NCBI RefSeq assembly: GCF_964656455.1
Contig: NC_135723.1
Span: forward strand, 95,557,283 to 95,621,282
DNA length: 64,000 nt
Reading direction: 5' to 3'
Source of the DNA: Halichoerus grypus
Lineage: Eukaryota > Chordata > Mammalia > Carnivora > Phocidae
Shown: positions 35,301 to 46,720 of the stretch, piece by piece
How the letters are laid out: each line of letters opens with the position of its first letter
Position numbering within the stretch: the stretch's first letter is position 1
The notes under the pieces: model-generated
Told to the model about the DNA's origin: nothing
The model's input: the letters and a program-made list of their open reading frames with translations, nothing else
Databases searched by the model: none
Position numbers and translations under genes: made by a program

Positions 35301-36163
35301 GAATTAAAAGAGAGAGAAGGGTTCTATTGAGTACATTAGTAGTAATGATTATTTTTTGTATTACTTAGGAGTACACCATCCAATACTTCGGTTGAACTAA
35401 AGATTTAAAAAATAGTTTTCATTTCAGGAATGCTGTGTGACTCATGCCTACAGCATTAGAAAAGAGTTTGTCAGCTCATCAGATCTTAAATTTTACTTTT
35501 GAAACCCAGGCCCCATCGAGTACTGGCAGGTTTGTTCCTGTGTAAAGAAATGATTTCAATCTTAGATATTTACTTTGAAACCGTGAAGACACTGGATAAT
35601 TTATTAGTCATCAGTTTGCCAATTTTTAAATTGCATATATATATATAAGATACATCATTTATAGCGCAAAACAATGTCTGAATGTTACATTTGAAACTGA
35701 GATATATTTAATTTCTTTTGTACTTCCTCCTTTCACTTCTGCCAGTCCTTTAGCAAAGTTAATCCATTGATTCAGGTAAGAGGCTTTCAGTATCATGTAG
35801 AATAAGATAAAATATGGGGAAAAAAGAAAATAGAAATGTCTTTCAACTGTCTGATGCTTAAATATTTTGGAGATTCTTCTTCAGTGTTGTTTTTTTTGCC
35901 TTGTAAAAATGTCCTTAATGGGACAAGCAGGATTTAAACAAGGCAGAAATTCCAGACCCAGTGCAAGGATGGTCCAAAAATTCAATATTTAGGCATTCAC
36001 TTATTCTTGTATATTCATCCATTCATTCATTTGTTCACTCAATAAACATTTTGTAAGTGCCAGAATTACAAAAATGAGTACACTTGTTCCTGTTCAAAGG
36101 TATATATTATGACCCAGTGCTGTAAAAGAAAGCAGACTTTCAGCTCATATGACAACTGTTCTT

Positions 36164-36373
36164 TTTTTAAGATTTCTTTATTTTCAAGAGAGAGAGAGCA
36201 CTTGAGCCTGAGCAGGGCGAGGGTCAGAGAGAGGGGGAGAGATAATCTCCCGCAGACTCCCTGCTGATCAGGGAGCCAGAGGCGGGGCTCGATCTCATGA
36301 CCCTAAGCTCATGACCTGAAGCCAAAGTCAAGATCGGATGCAGATGCTTAACCGACTGAGCCACCCAGGTGCC
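36164..36373 (-). mobile_element. CAN-SINE, antisense, first of two at one site
   Basis: Antisense SINE between target copy 1 ('atgacaactgttctt', 36149-36163) and target copy 2 ('atggcaactgttctt', 36376-36390). One mismatch between the copies fits an insertion older than its neighbour. Confidence 0.93.
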
Positions 36374-36390
36374 CCATGGCAACTGTTCTT

Positions 36391-36587
36391 TTTTTTTTTT
36401 TTTTAAAGATTTTATTTATTTATTTGAGAGAGAATGAGAGAGAGCACATGAGAGGGGTTAGGGTCAGAGGGAGAAGCAGACTCCCTGCCGAGCAGGGAGC
36501 CCGATGCGGGACTCGATCCAGGGACTCCAGGATCATGACCTGAGCCGAAGGCAGTCGCTTAACGAACTGAGCCACCCAGGCGCCCCT
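36391..36587 (-). mobile_element. CAN-SINE, antisense, second at the same site
   Basis: Antisense SINE flanked by a perfect 17-bp target duplication, 'ccatggcaactgttctt', at 36374-36390 and 36588-36604. It inserted into the duplication left by the SINE at 36164-36373, giving three copies of the target. Confidence 0.95.
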
Positions 36588-36604
36588 CCATGGCAACTGT
36601 TCTT

Positions 36605-38240
36605 AATCTTAATGTCTTCACTAGGCCCTCCTGTCTCATCTGTACCTTTAAGTTTCAAAGAGATTCAGACTTTGCAAGTAATTTTCTTTTTCTTTCTGTA
36701 ACCATTTGGAAGTTGCAAAATCAATTAAGGAAGGACTGAATAAAGATATTGTGCTTTTTATAAGATGTGGGTTCAAATGCATTTTCACAACTAAGTATTT
36801 TCATATGCTTTGTATGAGTTTTCCAAATAAATGTAAAGGGCTGTCCTAGCACAGTAATTTTTTTATGTAATTCTAAAAAAATAAATAAGCCCTGGTCATG
36901 TTTTAGGAGTTCATGGTATCTATTAGTGACTTGATGTATCCATTAGTTAATCCATTTGTGACTTGATGATATAATAAACATTTATTGATAATGTTTATTC
37001 TAAAAAAGTCATTTGTTGATTCTAGAGAGGGATTTAATGGGGATGTCCTTCAGGTCCCAGTTAGCTGCTCAGACAAACTTTTTTTGGGTTGTATTTTAAT
37101 GAGGTTATCTCTGTCCCAGGCCTGGTCCCCACTTTATAGATCCAGCTCTGGAAATTTTGTTAAGTATGTACATTTCCATCCATATCCTAATATTCAAACT
37201 AAAAGGAAAAAAAAAAAAAGGAACCATGCATAAACCTGAATGGAATTATTTATTATAAAAATATTGGCAAGAGCTTTGCTTAGTAGCACATTCCCTCTTT
37301 GTCAAAATATCTGCATAGGAAGGCAAATTAATACCTCATGGTTAATTGGTGAGCCTGGACCCCAAGCAGAGGGCATTCACTGGAGATCTTAGAGTGAGGG
37401 TTACTGATCACTGCTCACTCAAGCCACCTGGACTGAGGATACACACCCCCCAGGAGAACTGCTTTCTCATTCCCTGGATAGTACAGAAAGAGGTGCTGGT
37501 AAACACCAGCCCTCCTGAATCACCCCCTTCTCTATTCCTCAGCCTTTCTGCAGATATGCACCCAAATTGTTACATTTGGGTCCCCTACTTACAGTCAGAT
37601 CCTCCCCCCTTCCTGGTTCCGTGAGATTGCAGCAAAGCACTTTGAGTGGAGTTCGGAATGGACTCACACCCCCCACCTACACGATTGCTTGGGTTGTCAT
37701 GTTTCCTTCTCCAGTTCTTCTCATCCATGATAAGTGCATTTTGCAAGTTTTATTTTTCAAGAAGCAGTGTTACTTCTCTTATTCTCAAGTTCCTCAGGGA
37801 GCATCTCATTAATGTCTCCGTTGGAATTAATGACACTGGACCAGGGTCTTAAACTGGCAGCATCTTTCTTTATGGGAATTCCGGAGAGACTTTTCTTCAG
37901 AGGCAAGAAGGCACAAGTTCAATAGTTCAGCCTCAGGTTATTTTTGCCTAGTAAAGGCACCAACAAAATGCATGCACTAGAAAGATGCTGATTTCTACAA
38001 GGTATATGGAGGAAGCCATTACTAAGGACTTAAGGACAAGACAATTACTATTTGGCACATCACCAATTCATAGAAGCCTCGAATACCTGACCACCAGTGT
38101 GTTGCTATAGCAATCCGTAAATGACAAATTCACTAAATTATCTCTTTGCCAAAAATTTTTAAATTAGCTATCTATAAAGCATTTAGCAATTCTTATATTA
38201 TCGAAGTAAGGCAGACTTCATTTTTTAATAAATGGTTGTT
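36605..38240. other. Unit B sequence, paralogous to about 18250-19400
   Basis: Pairs in order with unit A (for example 36880-37150 with 18570-18810, and 37270-37420 with 18895-19030). No gene is recognised. The overlapping frames at 37346-37925 lack motifs and are not conserved as frames in unit A. Confidence 0.45.
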
Positions 38241-38246
38241 GTGGTT

Positions 38247-38445
38247 TTTTTTTTTAAGATTTTATTTATTATTTGACAGAGAGAGAGAGAGAGAGAGAGA
38301 GCACAAGCAGGGGGAGCAGCAGACAAAGGGAGAAACAGGCTCCCCGCTGAGCAGGGAGCCCAATGTGGGGCTCGATCCCAGGACCCTGGGATCATGACCT
38401 GAGCTGAAGGTAGATGCTTAACTGACTGAGCCACCCAGGCATCCC
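38247..38445 (-). mobile_element. CAN-SINE, antisense
   Basis: Antisense SINE with a (GA)n stretch at about 38278-38301. An imperfect target duplication, 'tt(g/c)ttgtggtttt', occurs around 38236-38247 and 38448-38460. Confidence 0.92.
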
Positions 38446-39397
38446 TGTTTCTTGTGGTTTTGAATTTCACAAGGGTACATGATGCAAATGCTAAGCCATA
38501 CAGCATCATTCCAAGTATGGCCTTTCTTAGTTATATTAGTACCTGGATTTGCTCTTTTAATAGAAGTTGAGATGAGATGAATTACAAATAGTGCATATAG
38601 GGAACTGCATCTTAAAATGTCTTCACATGGATCCATACACACCACAGCCTTCAAATCAAGCGTGAATGCCTAACCTCATACTTGTTTACACACCTGCCCA
38701 CAAAGTCTAGACTTATGATACATGAACACTGGGCAGCCTGCCAAAAAACCAATTCCTTCAAAGTTTATGGATTGTTATTTGGAACCATTTTTTTGGTAAA
38801 TCAGTAACTAGGAATCAATCAATAGATTGCTAAATGGCCAATTGTCGGTTTGTATCCGTCACCCACTGTAAAATATAGTCAATAGAGCCCGTATGTAGCC
38901 CATCCACTGATTCCTTCTTTGCGACCCTAAACAGTCACAGAAGATGCTCCTTCTTTCATCGCATAAGCTCCTCTAAAGTGCAAAGGTGGATTTCTGTTGC
39001 TGAAAGCCACACGGTTGATATTTCTAGTGAGAAACTGGATTTTCACATCTCTTTCCTAGGCTACTCTAATTCTCGTATCTGGAGTCCTTCCATGACTGAT
39101 GACCTCTACACTCCAGCAGTTCTCTTAATAATTCTGGCATGTGCAGCTCCAAGATAATCCGTATTTAATGGTTACTTTATTTCATCTTTGGCTTGACATT
39201 CTTCCTCCCCATTACAGTGTCATTGGCTCTAGGTAATCTGTCCTTGGTGACATAATCGCCTTTCTGTAAAACTGGTTGTCAGATTAAGTGATTAACTTAA
39301 TGTGTAACTAGATTGTTAACTTTAAAAGTTTATCTTCTAAAAATGACAAAATGTATAATATGATGTCTAGATGTTTTTTTTTACAATTCCATCCCAA

Positions 39398-39419
39398 TCT
39401 TTCCATTTTCTCTTCATAG
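39398..39419 (+). promoter_or_regulatory. Splice acceptor of the OR-c coding exon
   Basis: 'tccattttctcttcatag' is a strong pyrimidine tract with AG at 39418-39419, 4 bases before the ATG at 39424. It is retained although the gene is frameshifted. Confidence 0.7.
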
Positions 39420-39423
39420 TGGA

Positions 39424-40364
39424 ATGGGGGAAAATCAGACAGTGGTGACAGAGTTCATTCTACTAGGATTTTGTCTTGGCCCAAGAATTCAGATGGTTCT
39501 CTTTGGGCTCTTCTCTCTGTTCTGTGCCTGCACCCTGCTGGGGAACAGCATCATCCTGGGGCTCATCTGGCTGGACTCCCGACTGCACACCCCCATGTAC
39601 TTCTTCCTCTCCCACTTGGCCATCGTCGACATAGCCTATGCCTGCAACACCGTGCCCCAGATGCTGGTGAACCTCCTGAAGCCAGACAAGCCCATCTCCT
39701 TTGCTGGCTGCTTGACACAGACCTTTCTCTTTTTGACATTTGCTGTCACAGAATGTCTTCTCCTAGTGGTGATGTCCTATGATCGGTGTGTGGCCATCTG
39801 CCACCCCCTCCGATATTCTGCCATCATGAGTTGGAGGGTCTGCATCACCCTGGTGGTGACTTCCTGGGCATGTGGCTCCCTGCTGGCCCTGGTCCATGTG
39901 GTTCTCATCCTGAGGCTGCCCTTCTGTGGGCCTTGTGAAATCAACCACTTCTTCTGTGAAATCCTGTCTGTCCTCAAGCTGCCTGTGCTGACACGAGGCT
40001 CAACCAAGTGGTAATTTTTGTGGCTTCTGTGTTTGTTTTAGTCGGGCCCCTCTGCTTGGTCCTGGTGTCCTACTCACGCATCCTATTTGCCATCCTGAAT
40101 ATCCAGTCTGGGGAGGGCCACAGAAAGGCCTTCTCCACCTGTTCGTCCCATCTCTGTGTGGTGGGGCTCTTCTTTGGCAGTGCCATTGTCATGTGCATGG
40201 CCCCCAAACCCCACCACCCTGAGGAACAGCAGAAGATCCCTTTCTTGTTCTACAGTTTTTTCAACCCTATGCTGAACCCACTGATCTACAGCCTGAGGAA
40301 CACGGAGGTCAAGAGTGCCCTGAGGAGAGCACTGTACAAGGAAAGTCATTCCCAATTGGAGTGA
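39424..40364 (+). pseudogene. OR2A-like: Olfactory receptor OR2A-like pseudogene (OR-c), single frameshift
   Basis: Aligned to OR-b this would be a 313-codon receptor. It carries a 1-base deletion at about 39980-39981 (OR-b 'ctcaagttggcctg' versus 'ctcaagctgcctg'), just before the end of extracellular loop 2. The frame then runs to a stop at 40012-40014 after 196 codons. The remaining third is still open in the other frame to the TGA at 40362-40364, with the TM5-TM7 motifs KAFSTCSSHL and NPLIYSLRN preserved. A second lesion is a DRY-to-DRC change (TGT at 39787-39789). No other stop or indel is evident, so inactivation is recent and could vary among individuals. The splice acceptor, start codon and tail match OR-b. 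Confidence 0.93.
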
Positions 40365-40419
40365 CATTAGAATCCCTAGGCTCAGTAGTTCCCTGGAGCC
40401 TTGGGTACTGTGTACCACC

Positions 40420-41180
40420 TAAGCTTCTCACTCTTTATATCTGAGACTGAATAATCCAAGAGATTCTGTAAACCACTCCCTTTTTCTGTCCAGAAAGTAC
40501 TTGGGTTTTTTTGCCTTCATTATATGTAATTCTATCAAATATATTCTTTCATCTAACGGCACAGTCAGTTGAGAGCACCTAGAGGAATAAGTTGATTTCA
40601 TCCACTGCTGTGGATCCCAAAAGGTTAAAATAGACACTCTACCTGTGACTTCATCAGGTGTGCTCAACAATCGCAGAATGCAGGCTTTAGCGGATGTAGC
40701 CACGTCAGTGACCATTTTTTAAAATATTGTAGCCGCAGAGACTTAGGACCTGTTGATACCTTTTTCCTTTTTTACTCCATATTAGGATGTTTCCCCTTAA
40801 TTGTACTTCTTCTTATAAATAGTAAATGTACCTAAATGCCTACTTAGACTTAGGGGATCACTGATTTTGTTGACTAAACCTTATAATCTGTCTTATAAAT
40901 TTCTGTGGTCAGAAAGTAAGTCTGCACACATTCGGCTGGCATCCCAGGGAGTTACCCAGTGAAATCCACTTTCCAGCCTGCCCTGGGCTTTTGATGGCCA
41001 CTTGTTTATAAACTCTTCTCACCTGCTTAAGAAGAGTATCTGTGATTCTCTCTGGACAAACACATACTCTTCACTAGGAGGAGTTATCAAGTGCTACAAC
41101 CCAGCTCTCAATGATCAAGTAGTGATGGAAAGCCCCAAGTAGAGGCAACTGAATGGGGAGAAAAGGTTTTAACAATAACA
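40420..41180. other. Intergenic sequence downstream of OR-c
   Basis: Diverged counterpart of 22830-24190 without the SINE. No gene recognised. The antisense frame 40428-40715 has no motif. Confidence 0.45.
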
Positions 41181-41184
41181 ATAG

Positions 41185-41400
41185 TAGTCAACATTATTAC
41201 TATGTACTTACTCCATGCCATCCACTGCACATAGATAGCTAATTTACAGAGATCACCTCATTTTTATCATAAAAACCCATTTCTTATTACCATCCCATTT
41301 TACAGATGTAAACATTAAGCAAATGGCAAATGCTAGACCCATGCCCCAATGATCTGACTCCCAAGCCTTCTTTATACAATGTAGTACACCATTATCAATA
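41185..41400 (-). repeat. MIR element
   Basis: Antisense MIR ('ttattaccatcccattttacag...'). It is more complete than its unit A counterpart at 24280-24380. Confidence 0.75.
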
Positions 41401-41679
41401 TGATCAAATTAAGAATAAGGCTAACCTACCCCAACCTAGTCTATTCTAAGTATATATGGGTTTCTTCTCAGTCTAATAGGTGCTGCAATGAGGCTGGGAG
41501 AGCCAGAGATTATAGAAGGTCTCTTGTCCCGGTTGGTGACTCCTATGGTCATGGTCACAAAGAACATTAGGAGCTTCTGAGCACAGAGAGGGTAGGAATG
41601 GAGGCTGTTCTCAGTGAGGTGAGAGGTTTGGTTTAGAGCTCAGCTGGTAGCAAGACGCAGAACCAAAGCATCTCTAGTT

Positions 41680-41735
41680 TCACACACACCTCTCACATGT
41701 TCATGCACATTCGTGTGCATGCGTGCACACACACA
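41680..41735 (+). repeat. CA-rich simple repeat
   Basis: Short irregular 'cacaca' and 'gcacac' runs at the place where unit A carries a TC repeat (24815-24860). Confidence 0.6.
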
Positions 41736-41739
41736 CTTA

Positions 41740-41965
41740 TGGACTCCTTACTATGGTGAAGCACTCTGTTCTAAGTACCTTATAAGTATTATCTTTTTTC
41801 ATCCTCATAACTACCCTATGAGATAGGGACTATTATCCACTCTTTGTGGGGAGAAAACAGAGACACAAGGAGATTAAGTAACTTAACCAAAGCCTTGCAA
41901 CTGATAAGTATCTAGTCCAGGATCAAACTTAGGTGATCTGCCAAACCCATAGGCATAACCACTAA
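41740..41965 (-). repeat. MIR element
   Basis: Antisense MIR ('cataactaccctatgagatag', 'gattaagtaacttaaccaaag', '...cataaccac'). Paralog of 24862-25075. Confidence 0.85.
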
Positions 41966-42165
41966 ATTAAAGTCAAAGAGATTGTGAAATTTCAGAAGCA
42001 GGAAATGGAAATGGAGGAAGAGAGTAAGAAACTTTCAACCACCAACCAGAGAGAGGCATTGGGCTCCGGATAGAAAAGGTACTTATGTTTGCAAAAGAAC
42101 GCAGCTAGAGCCCTCTTCCCGGGGCAGTGCCATGGAGGGGGGGGTGGGGGGTGGGCAGCTCTTGT

Positions 42166-42640
42166 CTGCGGTCCGAGGGTCCCTGCAGTCCCGGCAGGTC
42201 TTCGGAGGCGATAGGCGGCTGCAGCGGGGCGCACTGCAAACGCGGCAGCGGCCTCATCCAGGCGAGTGCGCGGCGCCTGGAAGGGATTGAGCCGCGCCCG
42301 CTGCAGTGCAAGCTGCGGGAACCTGTTCTGCGAAGGAGCGATTTGCCGGGCTGGACATCCAAATCCGAAGGGGGGTGGTCACGTGGCCCAGATTGGCGCA
42401 ATCTGCCGGTCAGTCACCAAAGCCCTGGTGGCCTATTGTCAGATATACCGGGATGAGGCTTCCAAGAAGGCCATCCAAGACATCCTCATCCAGTATGACC
42501 CGACTCTGCTGGAAGTGGATTCCCAGCACTGAATCCAAAAAGTTTGGCGGCCCTGGTGCCCGTGCTCGCGACCAGAAATCCTGCCAATAAATCCAGCATG
42601 AGGATCAGGGTTCACCTTTATAATAAACAAGTGTCACCGG
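42166..42640 (+). pseudogene. RPS16: Processed pseudogene of ribosomal protein S16
   Basis: Intronless copy of the RPS16 mRNA (40S subunit, uS9 family). Recognisable stretches in the broken frames are [15 protein letters not shown]-like 'TKALVAYCQ', [16 protein letters not shown] and SKKFGGPGARARDQKS, followed by TAA at 42588-42590. The original start aligns with CTG at 42166, so it is lost. A deletion near 42180 and further indels shift the frame, and a stop at 42530-42532 ends the longest readable part. A 3' UTR-like stretch with AATAAA at 42622-42627 follows, then an A/CA-rich tail. The start of the copied 5' UTR is not resolved. It lies in unit B, and unit A has no counterpart near 25200, so retroposition followed the duplication. 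Confidence 0.93.
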
Positions 42641-42651
42641 ACTTAAGGTTA

Positions 42652-42688
42652 AAACACACACACACACGCACACACACACACACACAAC
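42652..42688 (+). repeat. (CA)n microsatellite
   Basis: A CA run with one CG interruption directly after the RPS16 retrocopy. It probably grew from the retrocopy's poly(A) tail. Confidence 0.9.
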
Positions 42689-43164
42689 TTGACTTTCTAG
42701 TGGAGTGAAAATAAGGGTGAGATAGTAAAAGGGTCCAGGGATGGAAAAGGGGCCCCTTGACAGTCTGAACCATAAAACAAAACAATGGAAGAAGGAGGTT
42801 AACAACGCAGTTTTAAATTGATGGGTCACCAAACAGAATAGCCTTAGAAAGTGATCTGGTAATTTACCTAAACTGGATATACTTTGTAATTTGCATATTG
42901 CCTAACACAGTCTTTAATCTGCTGTTTCATGACAGGTGTCGGGTGCTGCATGGCAATGTTTGGTGGGATGCAGGGCAACAGAAGGACAAATGGTGAAGAC
43001 CTGTAATGCCAGGGAGAGGTCTCAAAGGTAAAAAGCTCTCCTGGTACAAAGTGGAGCATCAGAAAAGAGTGGGGCCCAGAAAGCATGCCCCAGAAGCCAC
43101 CTGTGTGGCCTCCTAACTCTGTGCAGTGCTCTCCTAAGGTTGGCCTAAGCATCTGGACCCTTAA

Positions 43165-43420
43165 ACATGCAAGATCTGCAGCTAGGGACCTGGGTTCTAG
43201 GCCCAACTCTACTGTTTGATAGCCGTGCTCTTTCCAGGAATATCCTCTAAGATTGCCTGAGTTTCTGTCCCCCATCCATCAGGTATGCAGAATGAGAGCT
43301 GCCTAGGTGGCCTCATAGGACTGCTGAAGGCCTCAAACAAGAGGGGTGCAAATGGACACATTTGGAAGACTTAAAGTGCTATGCAAACATAAGATATTGC
43401 TATCATTATAGTTAACATTA
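43165..43420 (+). repeat. MIR element
   Basis: Sense MIR ('gggacctgggttctaggccc...', '...agtgctatgcaaacataag'). No clear counterpart was seen in unit A, where this interval is shortened. Confidence 0.65.
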
Positions 43421-43989
43421 GGTCAGAAATTATTCTAATATTGTCAGGCTTGCTAAACTTTGAGTCTGGTATCAAAGCTATTCCTTAGTCAGCGGGAGCA
43501 TTGGGGTTGATAAGTCACCCAAACCTTTGCCCACATGGCTTCTGCATCCCCCCCTTTAGCCTCGAAGGGAATAGCTTTCCCCAGAATCCAGCCTGCAGAC
43601 CAGACTCAGTGACCTTTTTGTGAGTCAGTTGACAAAGGCCCCAGGGGGAATCTCTCTCTCTTTGAACCTGTTCATAGCCTATCCACTAAGAAAGCATGGG
43701 GGACCCCTTTCCTAAACCAAAGGAATTCAGATTTCAGGTTTTTTTTTTTCAGATTTTGTTTTTTATTTCCAACATGTACCATTATGTATCATCTCTCTAC
43801 AAGGAGAAGGACAAGAATCTGTTCATCTTTTCATCCCCAATATCTTAGCATACTCACTAAACATTTGGCAAGTAAAGGACCCTTTATCCATTAGCCTCAT
43901 TTCCAGATTTTCAGTGTTGAACTTTCTTCTGATTTCTAACCTTTTTTACGTCCCTCAAGTGGCAGATTATAGTATAGTAGAAACGCAAT

Positions 43990-44220
43990 TATAGCTGATA
44001 ATTATTGAGCACTTACTATGTGGTAGACACTACATAAAATGCTGTAATAACATCTTCACATTATATCTGTGGAGTGGACACGGTTACTATCATTATACAA
44101 TGATGAGGAAATAAAGTTTAGAGAAATTAATTAATTTACCCAAGGTCACAGAATTATTCACTGATGGAAACAATTCAAGACTAGGCAGTCTGGCTTTAAA
44201 TTAACTCTGAATTTTTCTTT
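43990..44220 (-). repeat. MIR element
   Basis: Antisense MIR ('ttattgagcacttactatgtg', '...acccaaggtcacagaatta'). Paralog of 25738-25960. Confidence 0.85.
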
Positions 44221-45129
44221 TGCAGAGAATCTACTGCTATTCATAACCTGCATGGCTGGCATAAGGACTGTTCATAGTATGTACTTAGTAAACTTCAACT
44301 GAATGAACAAATAAATATTCATTATATTTAAATTTCCACCAAGAATTTATGCACCTGGGGATGTGTTACCCTTCATTTCTTTAAGTTAGGGTGTCTTATT
44401 GTCCATTAGATTTATCCAGTTCTTGCCTTTTAATATATTCTTATGTGATGGATAGTAATAATTAAGAATATGTTATTGCTCTAAAATCACAGAGAAGAAA
44501 GGAAAAAAACTAGGGTAGAAATTTAGCACTAAATATAAAAAATCCTGGGGATGTTTATTCATTTCTATCATAAGAAGCAGTGGTCATTGGCTTCTCCTGG
44601 ACTCTGCCAATTGCTGAGCCTGTGATCCTGGAAGCCTAGGATGTTGCTGGTGCCAGATGGGAAGCCATGTTAGGGTGTTGCCCTTGAAAACTGGCAAGAG
44701 GGTGGAGACAGTTGTGGGCCGTAACTACTGGAAATGATAGGGATGGGGAATCTGTTTGTGGCAGCTGGTTCGCTTGCCGCCTGAAATTAGCACCTGTGGC
44801 ATCTTTGACATGTGGACCAGGGATTGGCAACCACCAACCTGCAGGATTGTTGTTTACTGTTTGCTGTGAATGTAAAGTATCATCGTTAAATATGGGTTGT
44901 TGAGGGTAGACAAAAATGAAAGGAGGGTTGCAATGTAGTCCCACTGGATGAAAGCATGACTGTGTTTCTCCAACTAGCAAGGAAGTGTCTTTCTCTCCTT
45001 GCTTTCTAGACAAACTTTGTTGGCTCATTTTGATGTCTTTTTTTTTAACCTGTGTTTCTGTTTTTTTCTATTTTAATTTTTGAAATCACATTTGGTCAAA
45101 AGAAGAGGTGGATCCTTGAACACACTTGG

Positions 45130-45300
45130 ATTTAGACAACAGAGTGCTGGTTCGGAGTTGGGATATCTGGGTTCCCAACTCAGTTTCCCCACTAACTCAC
45201 TGTGTGACCTTAGAAAAGTTGCTTACTCTGCTGGCCTTCAGGTTCTTTACCGATAAAATGAAATTTGAACTAGGCACTTTTTAAGAGTCTTCTTATTTTC
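45130..45300 (+). repeat. MIR element
   Basis: Sense MIR ('actgtgtgaccttagaaaag', '...accgataaaatgaaatttg'). Paralog of 27060-27240. Confidence 0.8.
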
Positions 45301-45669
45301 TTGTTCTCTCTCTGTTGATTTCCTCACATTTCAATGAAATTTGGATTTTCACTTTTTCAAAGGAATGTAGATTAAGTTCCATGAAGAGAAAATGAAGTGG
45401 ACTCAAAGATAATTGAATATCCTGGACCTTAAACATAGTAGGAACTGAAGAGTAACTGCTGAGTCAGTGAGTGAGTTGAATATTTATTGAATATTTATTT
45501 ATTGAAATTGCATAAGGCTGGCTGAAATAGGAAGTGAAATGCCTACTCTTAGAAAAGTCAGTTTTATTAGCCTCCTAGGATCTTATTAAATATAACTTTC
45601 ATTGGGAAAGTTTCTGGGACCAGAAATCAAACTTTATATCGAATTTGGTATCTCTGTTGCTCACATTGT

Positions 45670-46145
45670 AAATAATAATTTTCATATGCAGTACTTACTG
45701 AGCACTTACCAAGTGTGAAGCATTGTGCTGAGATATATGCATTATTATCTTGTCTAAATTCCATGACAATTCCATGAGTTTAATGAGTTTAATACTTTTA
45801 TTGCACTCATGAAAAGGGAAGGAAGGGAAGGGGAGGGGAGGGAAGGGGAGGGAGGGGGAGTGAAGGGGAGGGGATGGGAGGAAAGGGAAGGGAAGGGAGG
45901 AAAAAGAAAGAAAGAAAGAAAAGAAAGAAAGACAGAAAGAAAGACAGAAAGAAAGAAAGAAAGAAAGAGAAAGAAAGAAAGAAAGAAAGAGAAAGAAAGA
46001 GAAAGAAAGAAGGAAGGAAGAAAAAGAAAGAAAGAAAAAAAAAGGCAAAAGAGACAGTAACAACTTTGCTGTAATTACAAGTGGGTGACAGTCTGGGCTC
46101 TAATCCAGGTCAGCCTGACTCCAAGGACCACACCCATAACCAGTA
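45670..46145 (-). repeat. MIR element split by a purine microsatellite
   Basis: The left half (to about 45805) and right half (from about 46075) are antisense MIR and pair with 27545-27780 of unit A. The middle is replaced by the polypurine tract at 45811-46044. Confidence 0.75.
45811..46044 (+). repeat. Long polypurine tract (GGGAA then GAAA)
   Basis: About 235 bp almost entirely of A and G on the + strand. The left 90 bp is GGGAA/GGGGA-like, and the right part is (GAAA)n with a few 'gacaga' interruptions. Unit A lacks it. Such mirror-like purine runs can form triplex (H-DNA) structures. Overlapping frames on either strand (122, 83 and 66 codons) are low-complexity artefacts. Confidence 0.95.
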
Positions 46146-46439
46146 AGCACACTGCCTCTCTATAGCCTAGACTCATAGAATCTTTTTCTGTCTATCATTA
46201 AGTAACATTCAAGAAAATCAGCATGAATGTTCTGAAAACACATTTTTTAAAAAAGATAAAAATAGAGCTAACGGAGTTTTCAATACATATTTAATGAGCA
46301 AAATAGTAATATACACATCAATTTTTTAATTGGGCAAGAATTATATAGATATAAGCAGAGACAAATGAGCCATGCACAGTAGAAATGAACCACTCATGAA
46401 TACGGTGAGAGATGTATAGGCTCTCTAGCAATTAGAGAA

Positions 46440-46720
46440 ACAAATTTTAAAGCACGAGATACCATTTTCTGCCCATCAAATGGGACAAAAATAAAAAGAT
46501 TGATATTTTCTAGTGCTGCTGAGTATGTGGGCAATAGTTTGGGTGGCAATATAAATTGATTTGGTGCTAATGTGGGAATATAGCTTCAAAAATTGAAGTT
46601 TGTACTCTTTTTAATGCAACAACTCCATTTCTAGGAACATATCCTGCAGAAATATTCACATATATGTGCAAAATATATACATGTATATTTATTTTAAATT
46701 GAAGCATTATTTACAATGCA
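46440..46720 (+). mobile_element. Old LINE-1 ORF2 remnant
   Basis: LINE-1 ORF2-like phrases ('gagataccattttctgcccatc', '...acaactccatttctaggaac'). The unit A equivalent lies around 28340-28560, so it predates the duplication. Confidence 0.6.

Noticed and set aside
42127..42590. Several 88-109 codon frames around 42.1-42.6 kb
   Set aside because: Fragments of the frameshifted RPS16 pseudogene in different frames; none is a full protein.
45695..46063. Ser/Phe/Leu-rich (-) and Lys/Glu/Arg-rich (+) frames
   Set aside because: Low-complexity translation of a polypurine microsatellite.
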